NCBI GenBank assembly: GCA_964468375.1
Contig: CAYXUW010000021.1
Span: 1 to 22,227, forward strand
Direction of reading: 5' to 3'
Origin: CAYXUW01 sp964468375
GTDB taxonomy: Bacteria > Planctomycetota > Phycisphaerae > Sedimentisphaerales > Anaerobacaceae
DNA length: 22,227 nt
Shown here: positions 7,946 through 15,854 of the stretch, one piece after another
Layout of the letters: each line of letters starts with the position of its first letter
How positions within the stretch are numbered: position 1 is the stretch's first letter
Program-made: the position numbers and the translations under genes
The notes under the pieces: generated by a model
The model's database searches: none
What the model was told of the DNA's origin: nothing
The model's input: the letters and a program-made list of their open reading frames with translations, nothing else

Positions 7946-8181
7946 TTGATGTGTGGAAAGGAAATATTCAGACTGATAGTTGACTTTTCTATAAACCACA
8001 TTTGGTGGGCTGAACGTTGGAGATAGTTTTCTTGAAAGAATTGTTGGCTTGTTTTTAACCTAAAGTTGCTGTTGGTTCCGGAGGCCGCGATGAGGAGCGT
8101 TAGTATTACGCAGCGGCGAGCCGCGAAGTAAAATGGGAAAACGGCCGAACAGAAGGATGCAACAGCAAGGTCGAACAAGAA
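7946..8181. other. Gene-free stretch downstream of the cyclase-PPR gene
   Basis: No gene is recognised. A small GCGGC-GA-GCCGC inverted repeat lies at 8113-8124 in a GC-richer patch (about 8075-8180) that contrasts with the AT-rich gene before it. The patch may be part of a dispersed repeat. The overlapping minus-strand open frame has no recognisable protein content. Confidence 0.4.
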
Positions 8182-8203
8182 CCCCGCCATAGTGATGGCG
8201 GGG
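8182..8203 (-). terminator. Probable terminator of miaB
   Basis: This is a perfect 9-bp stem, CCCCGCCAT and ATGGCGGGG, around an AGTG loop, about 50 bases beyond the miaB stop. Read on the minus strand it is followed by TTCTTGTT, a T-rich but interrupted tract. It suits an intrinsic terminator for the minus-strand gene better than for the plus strand, where no T-run follows. Confidence 0.55.
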
Positions 8204-8218
8204 CTAAACGAAATTGAG

Positions 8219-8250
8219 ATTGCTACATCTGCCTGCGGCAGATTCGCAAT
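8219..8250. repeat. REP-like palindromic element next to the miaB stop
   Basis: An imperfect hairpin is formed by the inner arms ATCTGCC (8227-8233) and GGCAGAT (8237-8243) and the outer arms ATTGC (8219-8223) and GCAAT (8246-8250). The ATTGC...TCGCAATGAC layout resembles short palindromic repeats scattered between genes in many bacterial genomes. The element ends just before the miaB stop codon (8253-8255). Only one copy is visible here, so the dispersed-repeat reading is inference. Confidence 0.45.
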
Positions 8251-8252
8251 GA

Positions 8253-9632
8253 CTACATTTCTCCGAACAGGGTCAGCGGACTCGTCCTTGTTATTTTCAC
8301 TTTTACAAATTCGCCGGCTAGCTCCTCCGGCCCGTCGAAAACAACTATCCAGTCCTCCGCCGTCCGCCCGACTAACTGTGAATAACCATTGTCCCCACAA
8401 CGATTTACTGCCGCCTTCTTGCTCAGTCCCTCAACCAGAACCTTCACCTCTTTGCCCAGAAACTGCTTCGCCAATTCATCGCTTATTTTCTCCTGCACCG
8501 CCAATAGTCTGGTGTTCCTGTCCCTTTTAACTTCCTGCGGCACAGTATCCTGCAAACGATTCTCCGCCGTCGTCCCCGAGCGCGGCGAATACTTAAACAC
8601 AAAGCAGTTCTTATATCTCGCCTTCTCCGCGAGCGTTACAGTCTTCTCGAAATCCTCCTCCGTCTCACCCGGAAACCCGACTATAAAATCCCCCGCAATC
8701 GCGAGCCCCGGCACAATCTCTCTCGCTTTCTCGAGCAGCTCCAAGTAAATACCAGCCGTATAATTACGGTTCATCGCCTTCAGTATTTTATCCGAGCCGC
8801 TCTGTGCCGGCATATGCAGATAATTACACACCTTCTCCCGCTCCGCCATCACCTTAAGTATCTCGTCATAAAACTCTTCCGCAGGATAACTTGTAACGAA
8901 CCTTATCGATTCGATTCCATCGATTTCACTCACCATACCCAGCAAATCCGCCAGACAGTAAACCCTGCCGTTGCTTTCGTATTTATATGCATTTACCCTC
9001 TGTCCCAGCAGCGTAACTAACTTAACGCCGTTGTCAGCCAGCTTTTTAACCTGCTCAATGACAGCAGCAGGGGGGCGCGACACTTCCGGCCCGCGCACAT
9101 ACGGCACAATGCAGTACGTGCAGAAATTATTACAGCCCCGCATAACCCTAACGTATGCCTGCGAAGGCAATTGCGGAGCGGCGCTGTCGGAAACCATCTC
9201 GAATTTTTCCAGTTCCCTGTTTTCTCCCGAGCCCTGACGGATTTTCTCCGTAACCGCTATCGCCTTTTTCTTCTCGTCTAACGCGTCCGTCACAAGCTTG
9301 ACTATCTGCGGTATTTGCGACGGCCCGCAGACTATATCAACCGTCTTATCTTCCATCAGCTCCGCCCCCATCCGCTGCGCCATACACCCCAACACGGCGA
9401 CCACTATATCCGGCTTCGATTCTTTGATATGCTTCAAATGCCCCAGATGCGATAAAACCCGCTGTTCCGCATGCTCACGCACCGAACAGGTATTGAGCAA
9501 AACAACATCAGCATCTTTTTCGCTCTCCGCCATGCTGAACCCGCTTTTTTTAAGCGCAGAAGTAACCAATGCCGTATCCAGCTTATTCATCTGACAACCA
9601 AAGCTCTTTATGTGGACAATTCTGCCTTTCAT
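8253..9632 (-). CDS. miaB: tRNA-2-methylthio-N6-dimethylallyladenosine synthase (MiaB)
   Basis: This 459-residue radical SAM methylthiotransferase adds the 2-methylthio group to i6A37 of tRNAs that read UNN codons. The N-terminal UPF0004 domain has the three cluster cysteines Cys13 (SFGCQMN), Cys49 (NTCSVRE) and Cys83 (LGCMAQR). The radical SAM cluster motif is Cys167-x3-Cys171-x2-Cys174 (RGCNNFCTYC). A TRAM domain of about 65 residues closes the protein and ends in LTLFGEM. The FGCQMN and NTCSVRE motifs favour MiaB over MtaB or RimO. ATG at 9630-9632 gives the normal N-terminus just before the first strand, although the ribosome-binding site is weak. The gene stands alone on the minus strand, with a probable terminator at 8182-8203. 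Confidence 0.95.
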   Translation of the reverse strand: MKGRIVHIKSFGCQMNKLDTALVTSALKKSGFSMAESEKDADVVLLNTCSVREHAEQRVLSHLGHLKHIKESKPDIVVAVLGCMAQRMGAELMEDKTVDIVCGPSQIPQIVKLVTDALDEKKKAIAVTEKIRQGSGENRELEKFEMVSDSAAPQLPSQAYVRVMRGCNNFCTYCIVPYVRGPEVSRPPAAVIEQVKKLADNGVKLVTLLGQRVNAYKYESNGRVYCLADLLGMVSEIDGIESIRFVTSYPAEEFYDEILKVMAEREKVCNYLHMPAQSGSDKILKAMNRNYTAGIYLELLEKAREIVPGLAIAGDFIVGFPGETEEDFEKTVTLAEKARYKNCFVFKYSPRSGTTAENRLQDTVPQEVKRDRNTRLLAVQEKISDELAKQFLGKEVKVLVEGLSKKAAVNRCGDNGYSQLVGRTAEDWIVVFDGPEELAGEFVKVKITRTSPLTLFGEM

Positions 9633-9713
9633 ACGAAAAGTCGAGTATATCGATTGCCGATATTAAATTCAATGTATCTGCAGCTTAAGTAATAGCCCAA
9701 ACTGGCTCAATTT

Positions 9714-9748
9714 AATCCTATATAATCTTGTAGGATTGAGTATAATCT
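9714..9748 (+). promoter_or_regulatory. Promoter-like region with two TATAAT boxes and an inverted repeat
   Basis: TATAAT occurs at 9721-9726 and again at 9741-9746, 19-46 bases ahead of the downstream ATG. The first lies inside an AATCCTA...TAGGATT inverted repeat (9714-9720 and 9731-9737), which could be an operator covering a -10 box. No good -35 was found for either. The 14-mer AATCCTATATAATC recurs at 13180-13193. Confidence 0.4.
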
Positions 9749-9766
9749 CTAATAGAAGCAGAAGTT

Positions 9767-11593
9767 ATGTTATATTTGCCTAAGAAATTACAAAATCGAA
9801 ACATCGGGGGGCCGCTCATCTTTTTTGTGCTGTTTTACCTTTACCTCTGGCTCGTGATTAAGCCGTGCGTTATTTATCACGGCGGCGGCGAAATTACTAA
9901 TTTCCCGGTTTTTTATACGGGATGGGCCTTTTTCCACGAAACCGTATGGTCTCCGGGCGGTCTCATTAAATACATAAGCGCTTTTCTCTCGCAGTTGTTA
10001 TACATCAACTGGGCAGGGGCAATTGTCTTAACGATACACGCCTGGCTGATTTACGTATGCGTAAGTTGCTTTCTAAAGGCCGTTAACGTTACTCATTTGC
10101 GTTTTATCAGCTTAATCCCTGCGATTGTCCTGCTCGCAATCTATAACGGATACACATACCATTTCACGAGAACAGCGGCATTACTGGCGGCATTGGCTTT
10201 TTTGTGCCTCTATATAAAAGCGGAATCTAAGAACAAATGGCTTAATGCGCTTCTGTTTCTGATTCTGTCTATTCTTTTGTATATAATTGCCGACGGGGCG
10301 TTCCTGCTTTTCGCCGTAGTTTGCGCCATTTATGAAATCCTCTTCAAACACCAATTTCAAACCGGCCTTTTGTGCCTGATATCGGCCATCGCATTGCCGT
10401 ATCTTATGGGAGTTATGGCATTTAATATAAGCATCACCAACGCTTATGACGAGTTACTGCCCACATCCTGGGAAATTAATTGTTTCCCCGGATGTGAAGA
10501 AATGATAAAGGCAGTCTATGCTCTTTATTTGTTTCTGCCTGTAATTGCGATTGCGTTAGGAATCTGGCGGTACTTTAGGGCTAAGGTAACTTTCAAGGTT
10601 TCTATGCCTAAGTTCGGCATCGATTTTGAACTGCTTGCCATTTTTCTCGTTGCGGCAGCCGCGATTTTTCTCTCTTATGATTCTGAGCGAAAAGCAATGT
10701 TTGAGGTTGATTATTACGCCTCTCAGGGAAATTGGCAGAAAGCTATTCTGGCAGGCAAGGGGCGTCCTCTTAACTATGCTACTATTCATATGCTTAATCG
10801 GGTTTTATACCATACCGGCCGACTGCCCTATGATATGTTCAGCTATCCGCAACATATAAGTTTCCTGCTGCTGACTTTTAAACAATATGAGTATGAATAC
10901 TGGCAAAGATTTTATACTCTTTACGACTTAGGCACTCTCGGCCATTGTGAGCGGGAGCTGGTCGAATCTTTGGAAACATACGGTGAGCGCCCTGTTATTC
11001 TCAAATATCTGGCTATGGTAAAAATGGCCAAAGGCGAGCTTCCAGCCGCTCGTGTTTATCTCGGCGCTCTCGACAAAACGCTGTTTTATTCAAGCTGGGC
11101 CGAAAACTATCTTCGACAGCTTGAATCCGGTGCCGACCTGTCGGCAGATGAAGAGATTCGGCACCTGCGAAGCATAATGCCCAAGGAAAATGAAATCCCT
11201 CCTTACTCGATAGAAAACATATTTTCTGCTTTATTAGAGAGGAACAAGCAAAACCGAATGGCGTTCGAATATATGATGGCTTGGTATATGTTGAGCAAAC
11301 AACTCGATAAATTTGTACAGAATATACATCGCCTGGATGATTTTGATTATCCTAAGATTCCCCGGCTTTATGAGGAGGCGATACTGGTACATATGTTTAA
11401 AACGAAAAAAGACGTTGATTTAGACGGCCGTAGCATCAGCGGGGAATCACAGCAGCGATTTAAGGATTTTTTACAGGGATTCTACCGTTACGGAGGGAAC
11501 AGGCGAACAGCACCTACTGAAATGGCAGAGCATTATGGCAACAGTTATCTCTTTTATTACTTTTACGGCAGCTCCGGGGCAGGACATGAGTAG
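9767..11593 (+). CDS. Polytopic membrane protein with helical C-terminal domain, DUF6057-like
   Basis: The protein has 608 residues and no known function. The N-terminal half (about 15-305) holds eight or nine hydrophobic segments, for example 16-31, 70-105, 112-128, 136-151, 160-190, 200-220, 250-268 and 288-304. Conserved-looking loops include KPCVIYHGGGEITNFPVF and WSPGGLIKYISAFLSQ. From about 306 onward it is soluble and probably alpha-helical and TPR-like, with phrases such as YASQGNWQKAILAGKG and LAMVKMAKGELPAARVYLG. This layout recalls the DUF6057 membrane proteins known mainly from Bacteroidota; I make that link from memory of the family, not from a search. Its last 8 bases overlap the start of the propeller gene, implying coupled translation and a joint role at the envelope. 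A double TATAAT region lies upstream. Confidence 0.7.
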   Translation: MLYLPKKLQNRNIGGPLIFFVLFYLYLWLVIKPCVIYHGGGEITNFPVFYTGWAFFHETVWSPGGLIKYISAFLSQLLYINWAGAIVLTIHAWLIYVCVSCFLKAVNVTHLRFISLIPAIVLLAIYNGYTYHFTRTAALLAALAFLCLYIKAESKNKWLNALLFLILSILLYIIADGAFLLFAVVCAIYEILFKHQFQTGLLCLISAIALPYLMGVMAFNISITNAYDELLPTSWEINCFPGCEEMIKAVYALYLFLPVIAIALGIWRYFRAKVTFKVSMPKFGIDFELLAIFLVAAAAIFLSYDSERKAMFEVDYYASQGNWQKAILAGKGRPLNYATIHMLNRVLYHTGRLPYDMFSYPQHISFLLLTFKQYEYEYWQRFYTLYDLGTLGHCERELVESLETYGERPVILKYLAMVKMAKGELPAARVYLGALDKTLFYSSWAENYLRQLESGADLSADEEIRHLRSIMPKENEIPPYSIENIFSALLERNKQNRMAFEYMMAWYMLSKQLDKFVQNIHRLDDFDYPKIPRLYEEAILVHMFKTKKDVDLDGRSISGESQQRFKDFLQGFYRYGGNRRTAPTEMAEHYGNSYLFYYFYGSSGAGHE

Positions 11594-13166
11594 ACATAGC
11601 TACTTATTATTTTTGATTTTAGTGGTTGCGGCTTTGTTGCTTGGCACTTTGATTTACAGCTGGCATTACGGAAAGGTATCTATCGAGCAATTCAGCACTA
11701 TCGACCGGCTTCCAAACATTCGCCCTGATTATACGGGCACAATGATACCTCCGAACATCGCGCCTTTGAATTTTCTGGTACAGGAAGACGGCTCAGCGTA
11801 TTACGTAAAAATACATTCTGAACAGGGCGAACCGATAGAAGTTTTCAGCCGAAGGTCTAAAATCATAATTCCCTGCAAATCTTGGTGCCGGCTTTTAAGT
11901 GCTAATAAAGGTAATCAGCTGTATTTTGACGTTTTTGTAAGAACAGGAGATAACCAATGGAACCGATTTAGCACCCTCACGAATAAAATCGCACGCGAGC
12001 CCATAGACGGCTTTCTCGTTTACAGAAAAATTCGTCCCGGGTATGTCAATTGGCGTGATATCGGCATTTACCAGCGTAACTTACGCAACTATGATGAATC
12101 ACTTATCCTAGGCAACAGATGTTTTAAGAACGGCTGCCTCAACTGTCATACCTTCTGCAACCATCAAACGGATAAAACGTTATTTCCAACCCGCAGCTAC
12201 ACATACGGCACTGATTCTTTACTGATTGAAGATGGCCAGGTTCATAAAATCGGGACGAAATTCGCGTATCCATCGTGGCATCCGAGTGGACGGCTTATAA
12301 CATATTCCGGAAACAAAATACGCCAGTTTTTCCATACATACAGACGTGAACTTCGTGATATAGTCGATTTGGATTCATTTTTGGCTTACTATATCTTAGA
12401 CTCGAAAACCGTAAAAACCTCCCCCAAGTTTTCAAGAAAAGATTATTTGGAAACTTACCCGACCTGGTCTCCGGACGGCCGTTACCTATATTTCTGTTCT
12501 GCACCTATGTTATGGTCGGACAGGGACAAAACGCCGCCTAAGCACTACGACGAAGTCAAATACGATCTGGTTAGAATAAGCTATGACATAGACAGCGACC
12601 AGTGGGGCGAGCTTGAAACGGTAATTTCAGCCGATGACACAGGCCTAAGTGCCGCCTTTCCGCGAATTAGCCCAGACGGCAGATGGCTGTTGTTATGTCT
12701 GGCCGACTACGGCACTTTCCACGTTCACAGCCAGGACAGCGACCTCTACTTGCTCGACCTACAGGCCGCTCAGCAAACAGGGCGGTATACACCTAAACGC
12801 CTGGAAATCAACAGCGATACAAGCGAATCCTGGCACTGCTGGTCCAGCAACAGCCGATGGATAGCATTCAGCAGTAAAAGAGACTACGGCGTAGTGTTCA
12901 CCAGGCCTTACATAAGCTACGTTGACGAGAATGGAAAAGCATATAAGCCGCTGGTAATCCCGCAGAAAGACCCTGCTTTTTATGATTCTTGCCTAAAGAC
13001 TTTCAATACTCCCGAACTTATCACCGAGCCCGTCCCGCTTACAGGCGAAGAACTGGCAAAAGCTATTCGAAGTCCTGCCAAAATCCCTGTTGATGTACCT
13101 ATTACTATGGCCACACCCAAAGCCGGAGAAACAACCTCCTGGAGACAGCAGGACCAAAGAGAGTAG
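11586..13166 (+). CDS. Membrane-anchored TolB-like beta-propeller protein with a CxxCH motif
   Basis: The protein has 526 residues when started at ATG 11586, which overlaps the preceding gene by 8 bp. The frame extends upstream to 11535, but the 11586 start places a signal anchor (about 6-24) at the N-terminus. A propeller region of PD40/TolB type is marked by repeated strand motifs: YPSWHPSGRLITYS, YPTWSPDGRYLYFCS, FPRISPDGRWLLLC and SWHCWSSNSRWIAFSS. Between anchor and propeller, Cys184-x2-Cys187-His188 (CLNCH), with Cys179 and Cys191 close by, has the form of a c-type heme site; a structural zinc or disulphide role is equally possible. The body is predicted to be periplasmic. Its coupling to the DUF6057-like gene suggests the pair acts together. 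The function is unknown. Confidence 0.75.
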   Translation: MSRHSYLLFLILVVAALLLGTLIYSWHYGKVSIEQFSTIDRLPNIRPDYTGTMIPPNIAPLNFLVQEDGSAYYVKIHSEQGEPIEVFSRRSKIIIPCKSWCRLLSANKGNQLYFDVFVRTGDNQWNRFSTLTNKIAREPIDGFLVYRKIRPGYVNWRDIGIYQRNLRNYDESLILGNRCFKNGCLNCHTFCNHQTDKTLFPTRSYTYGTDSLLIEDGQVHKIGTKFAYPSWHPSGRLITYSGNKIRQFFHTYRRELRDIVDLDSFLAYYILDSKTVKTSPKFSRKDYLETYPTWSPDGRYLYFCSAPMLWSDRDKTPPKHYDEVKYDLVRISYDIDSDQWGELETVISADDTGLSAAFPRISPDGRWLLLCLADYGTFHVHSQDSDLYLLDLQAAQQTGRYTPKRLEINSDTSESWHCWSSNSRWIAFSSKRDYGVVFTRPYISYVDENGKAYKPLVIPQKDPAFYDSCLKTFNTPELITEPVPLTGEELAKAIRSPAKIPVDVPITMATPKAGETTSWRQQDQRE

Positions 13167-13192
13167 ACTTGTCTTTTCAAATCCTATATAAT
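13164..13192 (+). promoter_or_regulatory. Candidate promoter TAGACT-17-TATAAT
   Basis: TAGACT at 13164-13169 (four of six matches to TTGACA) and TATAAT at 13187-13192 are separated by 17 bases. The -35 overlaps the stop codon of the propeller gene. The -10 lies inside AATCCTATATAATC, shared with 9714-9727. A CCTCAA/TTGAGG inverted repeat follows at 13194-13206. The Rid-type gene starts about 120 bases further on. Confidence 0.4.
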
Positions 13193-13327
13193 CCCTCAAG
13201 TTGAGGTGAAAAGCCGGCTTTGGAGTTAAAACCTGATTGCTTTGTTGCCGATATAATTGTATGCTTATGCTGTAGGCAAACTTTGGTAAGATCTTATAAC
13301 TAATGCTCTTACAAACGAAATTTCGCA

Positions 13328-14437
13328 ATGGCAATTGACCTGAGAGTACAAATAATTGACTTTCCTTGTGCGACTGAATTTTATATTTCGGCAGCGCCGA
13401 AGACAAAAGCACCGCTACATGAACAAGCAGAACAGACATTTTCCGGCATCCGGGATACTCTCCACTCGAAAAAAGCTCGCATTTTTCAGGAACGGGTTTT
13501 TGCCGCCGAAAGCGCTATAGAGAAAATCTCGCAGATACGCCGGCAAGTTTATGACGATATCGACGATGGCGTTAATCCAAGCTATCTCGTCTGCAAACCA
13601 GGATTATCAGGCCAGTTCGCCGGAGTCCAGGTTCATGCTGTCAGCACAAATCATCCTATGGAAGTGATTCACGTAGATGCAATTCCAAGCGGGCGGGTTG
13701 TGCATATGCCGTGCTGTCGTTATCTTGGCCTCTCGGCTGTCTCGGTACCGCAGGGCGGCCAGCCGATGCAGCAGGCAAAAGCAATGCTTGAAAAGGCCGA
13801 AACGGCGCTTAAAAAATTTGGTGCCGATTTCCTTTCAGTACCGCGGACATGGATTTGGCTGCACGATATAGTCTCGTGGTATGACGATTTCAACCAGGTC
13901 AGGAATGAATTTTTCAAAGAGCGTGGAATCCTTGTGAAAAAGGGTCGGTCGCCTATGCCGGCCAGCACCGGAATAGGGCTCAGCCCGGCTAATGGCGCTA
14001 TGTGCGAGATGGATTTGACAGCAGTTCTGCAACCGTCAGGTTCTATTGAATATCTTCAGGCGGGCGGTAAGCAGCAAAGCGCTTTTGAGTATGGTTCAGC
14101 TTTCTCGCGTGCCTCACGGGCGATTACACCCGCAGGCAAGACAGTATTTGCTTCCGGCACCGCTTCCATCGATGCCGGCGGAGCTACGACAAACATCGGC
14201 GATGCCGCAAGCCAGATAAATACAACTATTGAAAATGTTCAGGCCGTTCTTCACGATATGAAGTGCAACAAAAAAGACATCGTGCAGGTAACAGCTTACT
14301 GCAAAACCCCAGAAGTTGAACAGACATTCAACGAGATAAAAAAAGGGTTCGACTGGCCGTGGGTGACAATGATTTGCGATATCTGCAGGTCTGAGCTTCT
14401 GTTTGAAGTCGAGGCGGCCGCAGCAAACTGCAGCTAA
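13328..14437 (+). CDS. Long Rid (YjgF) superfamily protein, chorismatase-like architecture
   Basis: The protein has 369 residues; a single RidA has about 130. The C-terminal part (about 250-365) reads as a Rid fold (TVFASGTASID, NIGDAASQINTTIENVQAVL, DIVQVTAYCKTPE, FEVEAAA). The position of RidA's catalytic arginine is Trp346 by my alignment, so imine deaminase activity is unlikely. The central block RTWIWLHDIVSWYDDFNQVR (173-192) and PASTGIG (211-217) resemble the FkbO/Hyg5/XanB2 chorismatases, which are two-lobed Rid-like enzymes that cleave chorismate. That assignment is tentative, because an arginine-rich chorismate pocket cannot be confirmed by eye. ATG 13328 has no clear ribosome-binding site. 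The gene follows the propeller gene by 161 bases with its own candidate promoter, so it need not belong to that operon. Confidence 0.65.
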   Translation: MAIDLRVQIIDFPCATEFYISAAPKTKAPLHEQAEQTFSGIRDTLHSKKARIFQERVFAAESAIEKISQIRRQVYDDIDDGVNPSYLVCKPGLSGQFAGVQVHAVSTNHPMEVIHVDAIPSGRVVHMPCCRYLGLSAVSVPQGGQPMQQAKAMLEKAETALKKFGADFLSVPRTWIWLHDIVSWYDDFNQVRNEFFKERGILVKKGRSPMPASTGIGLSPANGAMCEMDLTAVLQPSGSIEYLQAGGKQQSAFEYGSAFSRASRAITPAGKTVFASGTASIDAGGATTNIGDAASQINTTIENVQAVLHDMKCNKKDIVQVTAYCKTPEVEQTFNEIKKGFDWPWVTMICDICRSELLFEVEAAAANCS

Positions 14438-14443
14438 ACCATA

Positions 14444-14523
14444 AGTTTCTGTTTAACTTCCTCTGCAGGTTTTTCAGCCGGTTAGCTTCATCGAACCCCA
14501 ACAGGGCAATCAGGAAAACGGTC
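14444..14523 (-). pseudogene. Remnant resembling the 3' end of the radical SAM gene
   Basis: On the minus strand this stretch reads TVFLIALLGFDEANRLKNLQ followed by RKLNRNL. The intact radical SAM protein at 15855-17150 ends TAFPIILLGFNETNRLKDIQ followed by RKLNGKLS. The DNA is clearly similar over about 80 bp in the same orientation. A one-base difference in an A-run puts the remnant's stop out of frame. No other part of a radical SAM gene lies beside it. Its upstream limit coincides with the antiporter stop codon, so it is a relic of a second copy or of a rearrangement. Confidence 0.75.
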
Positions 14524-15751
14524 ATTCTTTATTTATGGTGATTTCCCCCGCTTTCTTTAGAGCCGTCTCTGACAGGATTGGCCCTATTAATTCGTGAATC
14601 ACAGTTGCTCCTATGACGATGCTTATGATGATATCAGAGATGTGATCGAACTCGCCATTTTGCTTTATAAGTAAAGCTAATCCGACTACAATTCCTCCCT
14701 GAGGGATAAGCCCGCCAGCTGCATACTTTCTGACTTTAGCTGGCGCTCCGGCAATAGCAGCACCTACCATTGTCCCTGATATTTTTCCAATTGTTCTGAA
14801 TATAACGAAGAATACAACAAGAATAATATAAGTGAACATAACCGAAAAATTAAGCTGCATACTGCTTAGGGTGAAAAAAAGAACAAATATTAACTCTTCA
14901 GTGTAACGTTCCAAAATCCGAAATATACTGCTTCTCTTCGGATTGAAGTTAGTGACATATATACCCATTGTCATTGTTGATAAAAGCACATCGACACCAA
15001 TGAGCGTGGCCATGCCGAAGCAGAGAGACAACATGGCAAACACCAATACAATAAGGACTCCTTCTGTCTCCTTTTTTATAAGTGATGTGGCGATATTGAA
15101 TACAAATCCGAAAACTATGCCCAAAATTATAGCGCCACCGATAACGACAGTCGGCTTCGATGTCAAGAAAAGTATGCCGAGCTTTTGGTTTGTAACTAAT
15201 CCCCTCGCGAAGGCAAAAGCTATGCTATAATTTATTATTCCCGTCACATCATCAAGTGCGGCAACCCCCATTATTGTCGAGGTTACTTCTCCTTTGGCCT
15301 TGTATTCATGGGCCACAGCTAAAGTAGCTGAAGGATCTGTAGGTGATGCCAGACAGCCTATTAACAAACTTATTGGAACAAATGTTGTAAGCCATGTGGC
15401 ACCGGCATCGTTAATGAACAAAGGAGTTATTACCAGCATCCCTGCAACAACTGCCAAAAATGCCAATTCGGCCTCAAATAATGTGATATAAATTATCCCT
15501 TTTCCAAGTTTTTTGATTTTTGGATATAGCAGAGTTCCCCCAACTGAAAAGGTAATGAAACTAAGAGCAATATTGGTAACTATATCCGTGTGTTTAGTGA
15601 AGTCTTTGGGTATAAGGTTAAGTAAATCCGGATTAAGCAATACTCCAGCTATAATGTAGCCGGTAACTTTAGGCAGCTTTATTTTTGTGGCTATTTCTCC
15701 GAAGATAAATCCTACGGATATTATGATTCCGATGATTAAGACAGCTGGCAT
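14522..15751 (-). CDS. Cation/proton antiporter (CPA family)
   Basis: This 409-residue integral membrane protein of about 12 hydrophobic segments probably exchanges Na+ or K+ for H+. The discontinuous-helix motif SPTDPSAT is at 136-143. AALDDVTGI (164-172) carries Asp167-Asp168, the paired aspartates seen in electrogenic CPA2-type exchangers. The N-terminal IKLPKVTGYIIAGVLLNP matches the start of many Kef/NhaP-like transporters. There is no C-terminal TrkA-N or other cytosolic regulatory domain; the protein ends soon after the last helix with EITINKE. It is flanked by the intact 3' end of the radical SAM gene on the right and a remnant of a similar 3' end on the left, suggesting that the antiporter arrived or was trapped by rearrangement. 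The ion specificity cannot be read from the sequence. Confidence 0.85.
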   Translation of the reverse strand: MPAVLIIGIIISVGFIFGEIATKIKLPKVTGYIIAGVLLNPDLLNLIPKDFTKHTDIVTNIALSFITFSVGGTLLYPKIKKLGKGIIYITLFEAELAFLAVVAGMLVITPLFINDAGATWLTTFVPISLLIGCLASPTDPSATLAVAHEYKAKGEVTSTIMGVAALDDVTGIINYSIAFAFARGLVTNQKLGILFLTSKPTVVIGGAIILGIVFGFVFNIATSLIKKETEGVLIVLVFAMLSLCFGMATLIGVDVLLSTMTMGIYVTNFNPKRSSIFRILERYTEELIFVLFFTLSSMQLNFSVMFTYIILVVFFVIFRTIGKISGTMVGAAIAGAPAKVRKYAAGGLIPQGGIVVGLALLIKQNGEFDHISDIIISIVIGATVIHELIGPILSETALKKAGEITINKE

Positions 15752-15854
15752 ATAATTTACCCATTCAAATACGAAAAACAGTATAAATTGTCCGGATAGA
15801 AAAGCAACGTCTAATTAATAAAAGGCCGGCACAAGTTATATTCATGAGATGCAT

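Noticed and set aside
7918..8400. Minus-strand open frame of 160 codons
   Set aside because: It overlaps the end of miaB, crosses the terminator stem and the REP-like palindrome, and shows no domain.
14328..14525. Minus-strand open frame of 65 codons
   Set aside because: Only its first 27 codons carry signal, as a relic of the radical SAM 3' end; the rest is antisense to the Rid-type gene.
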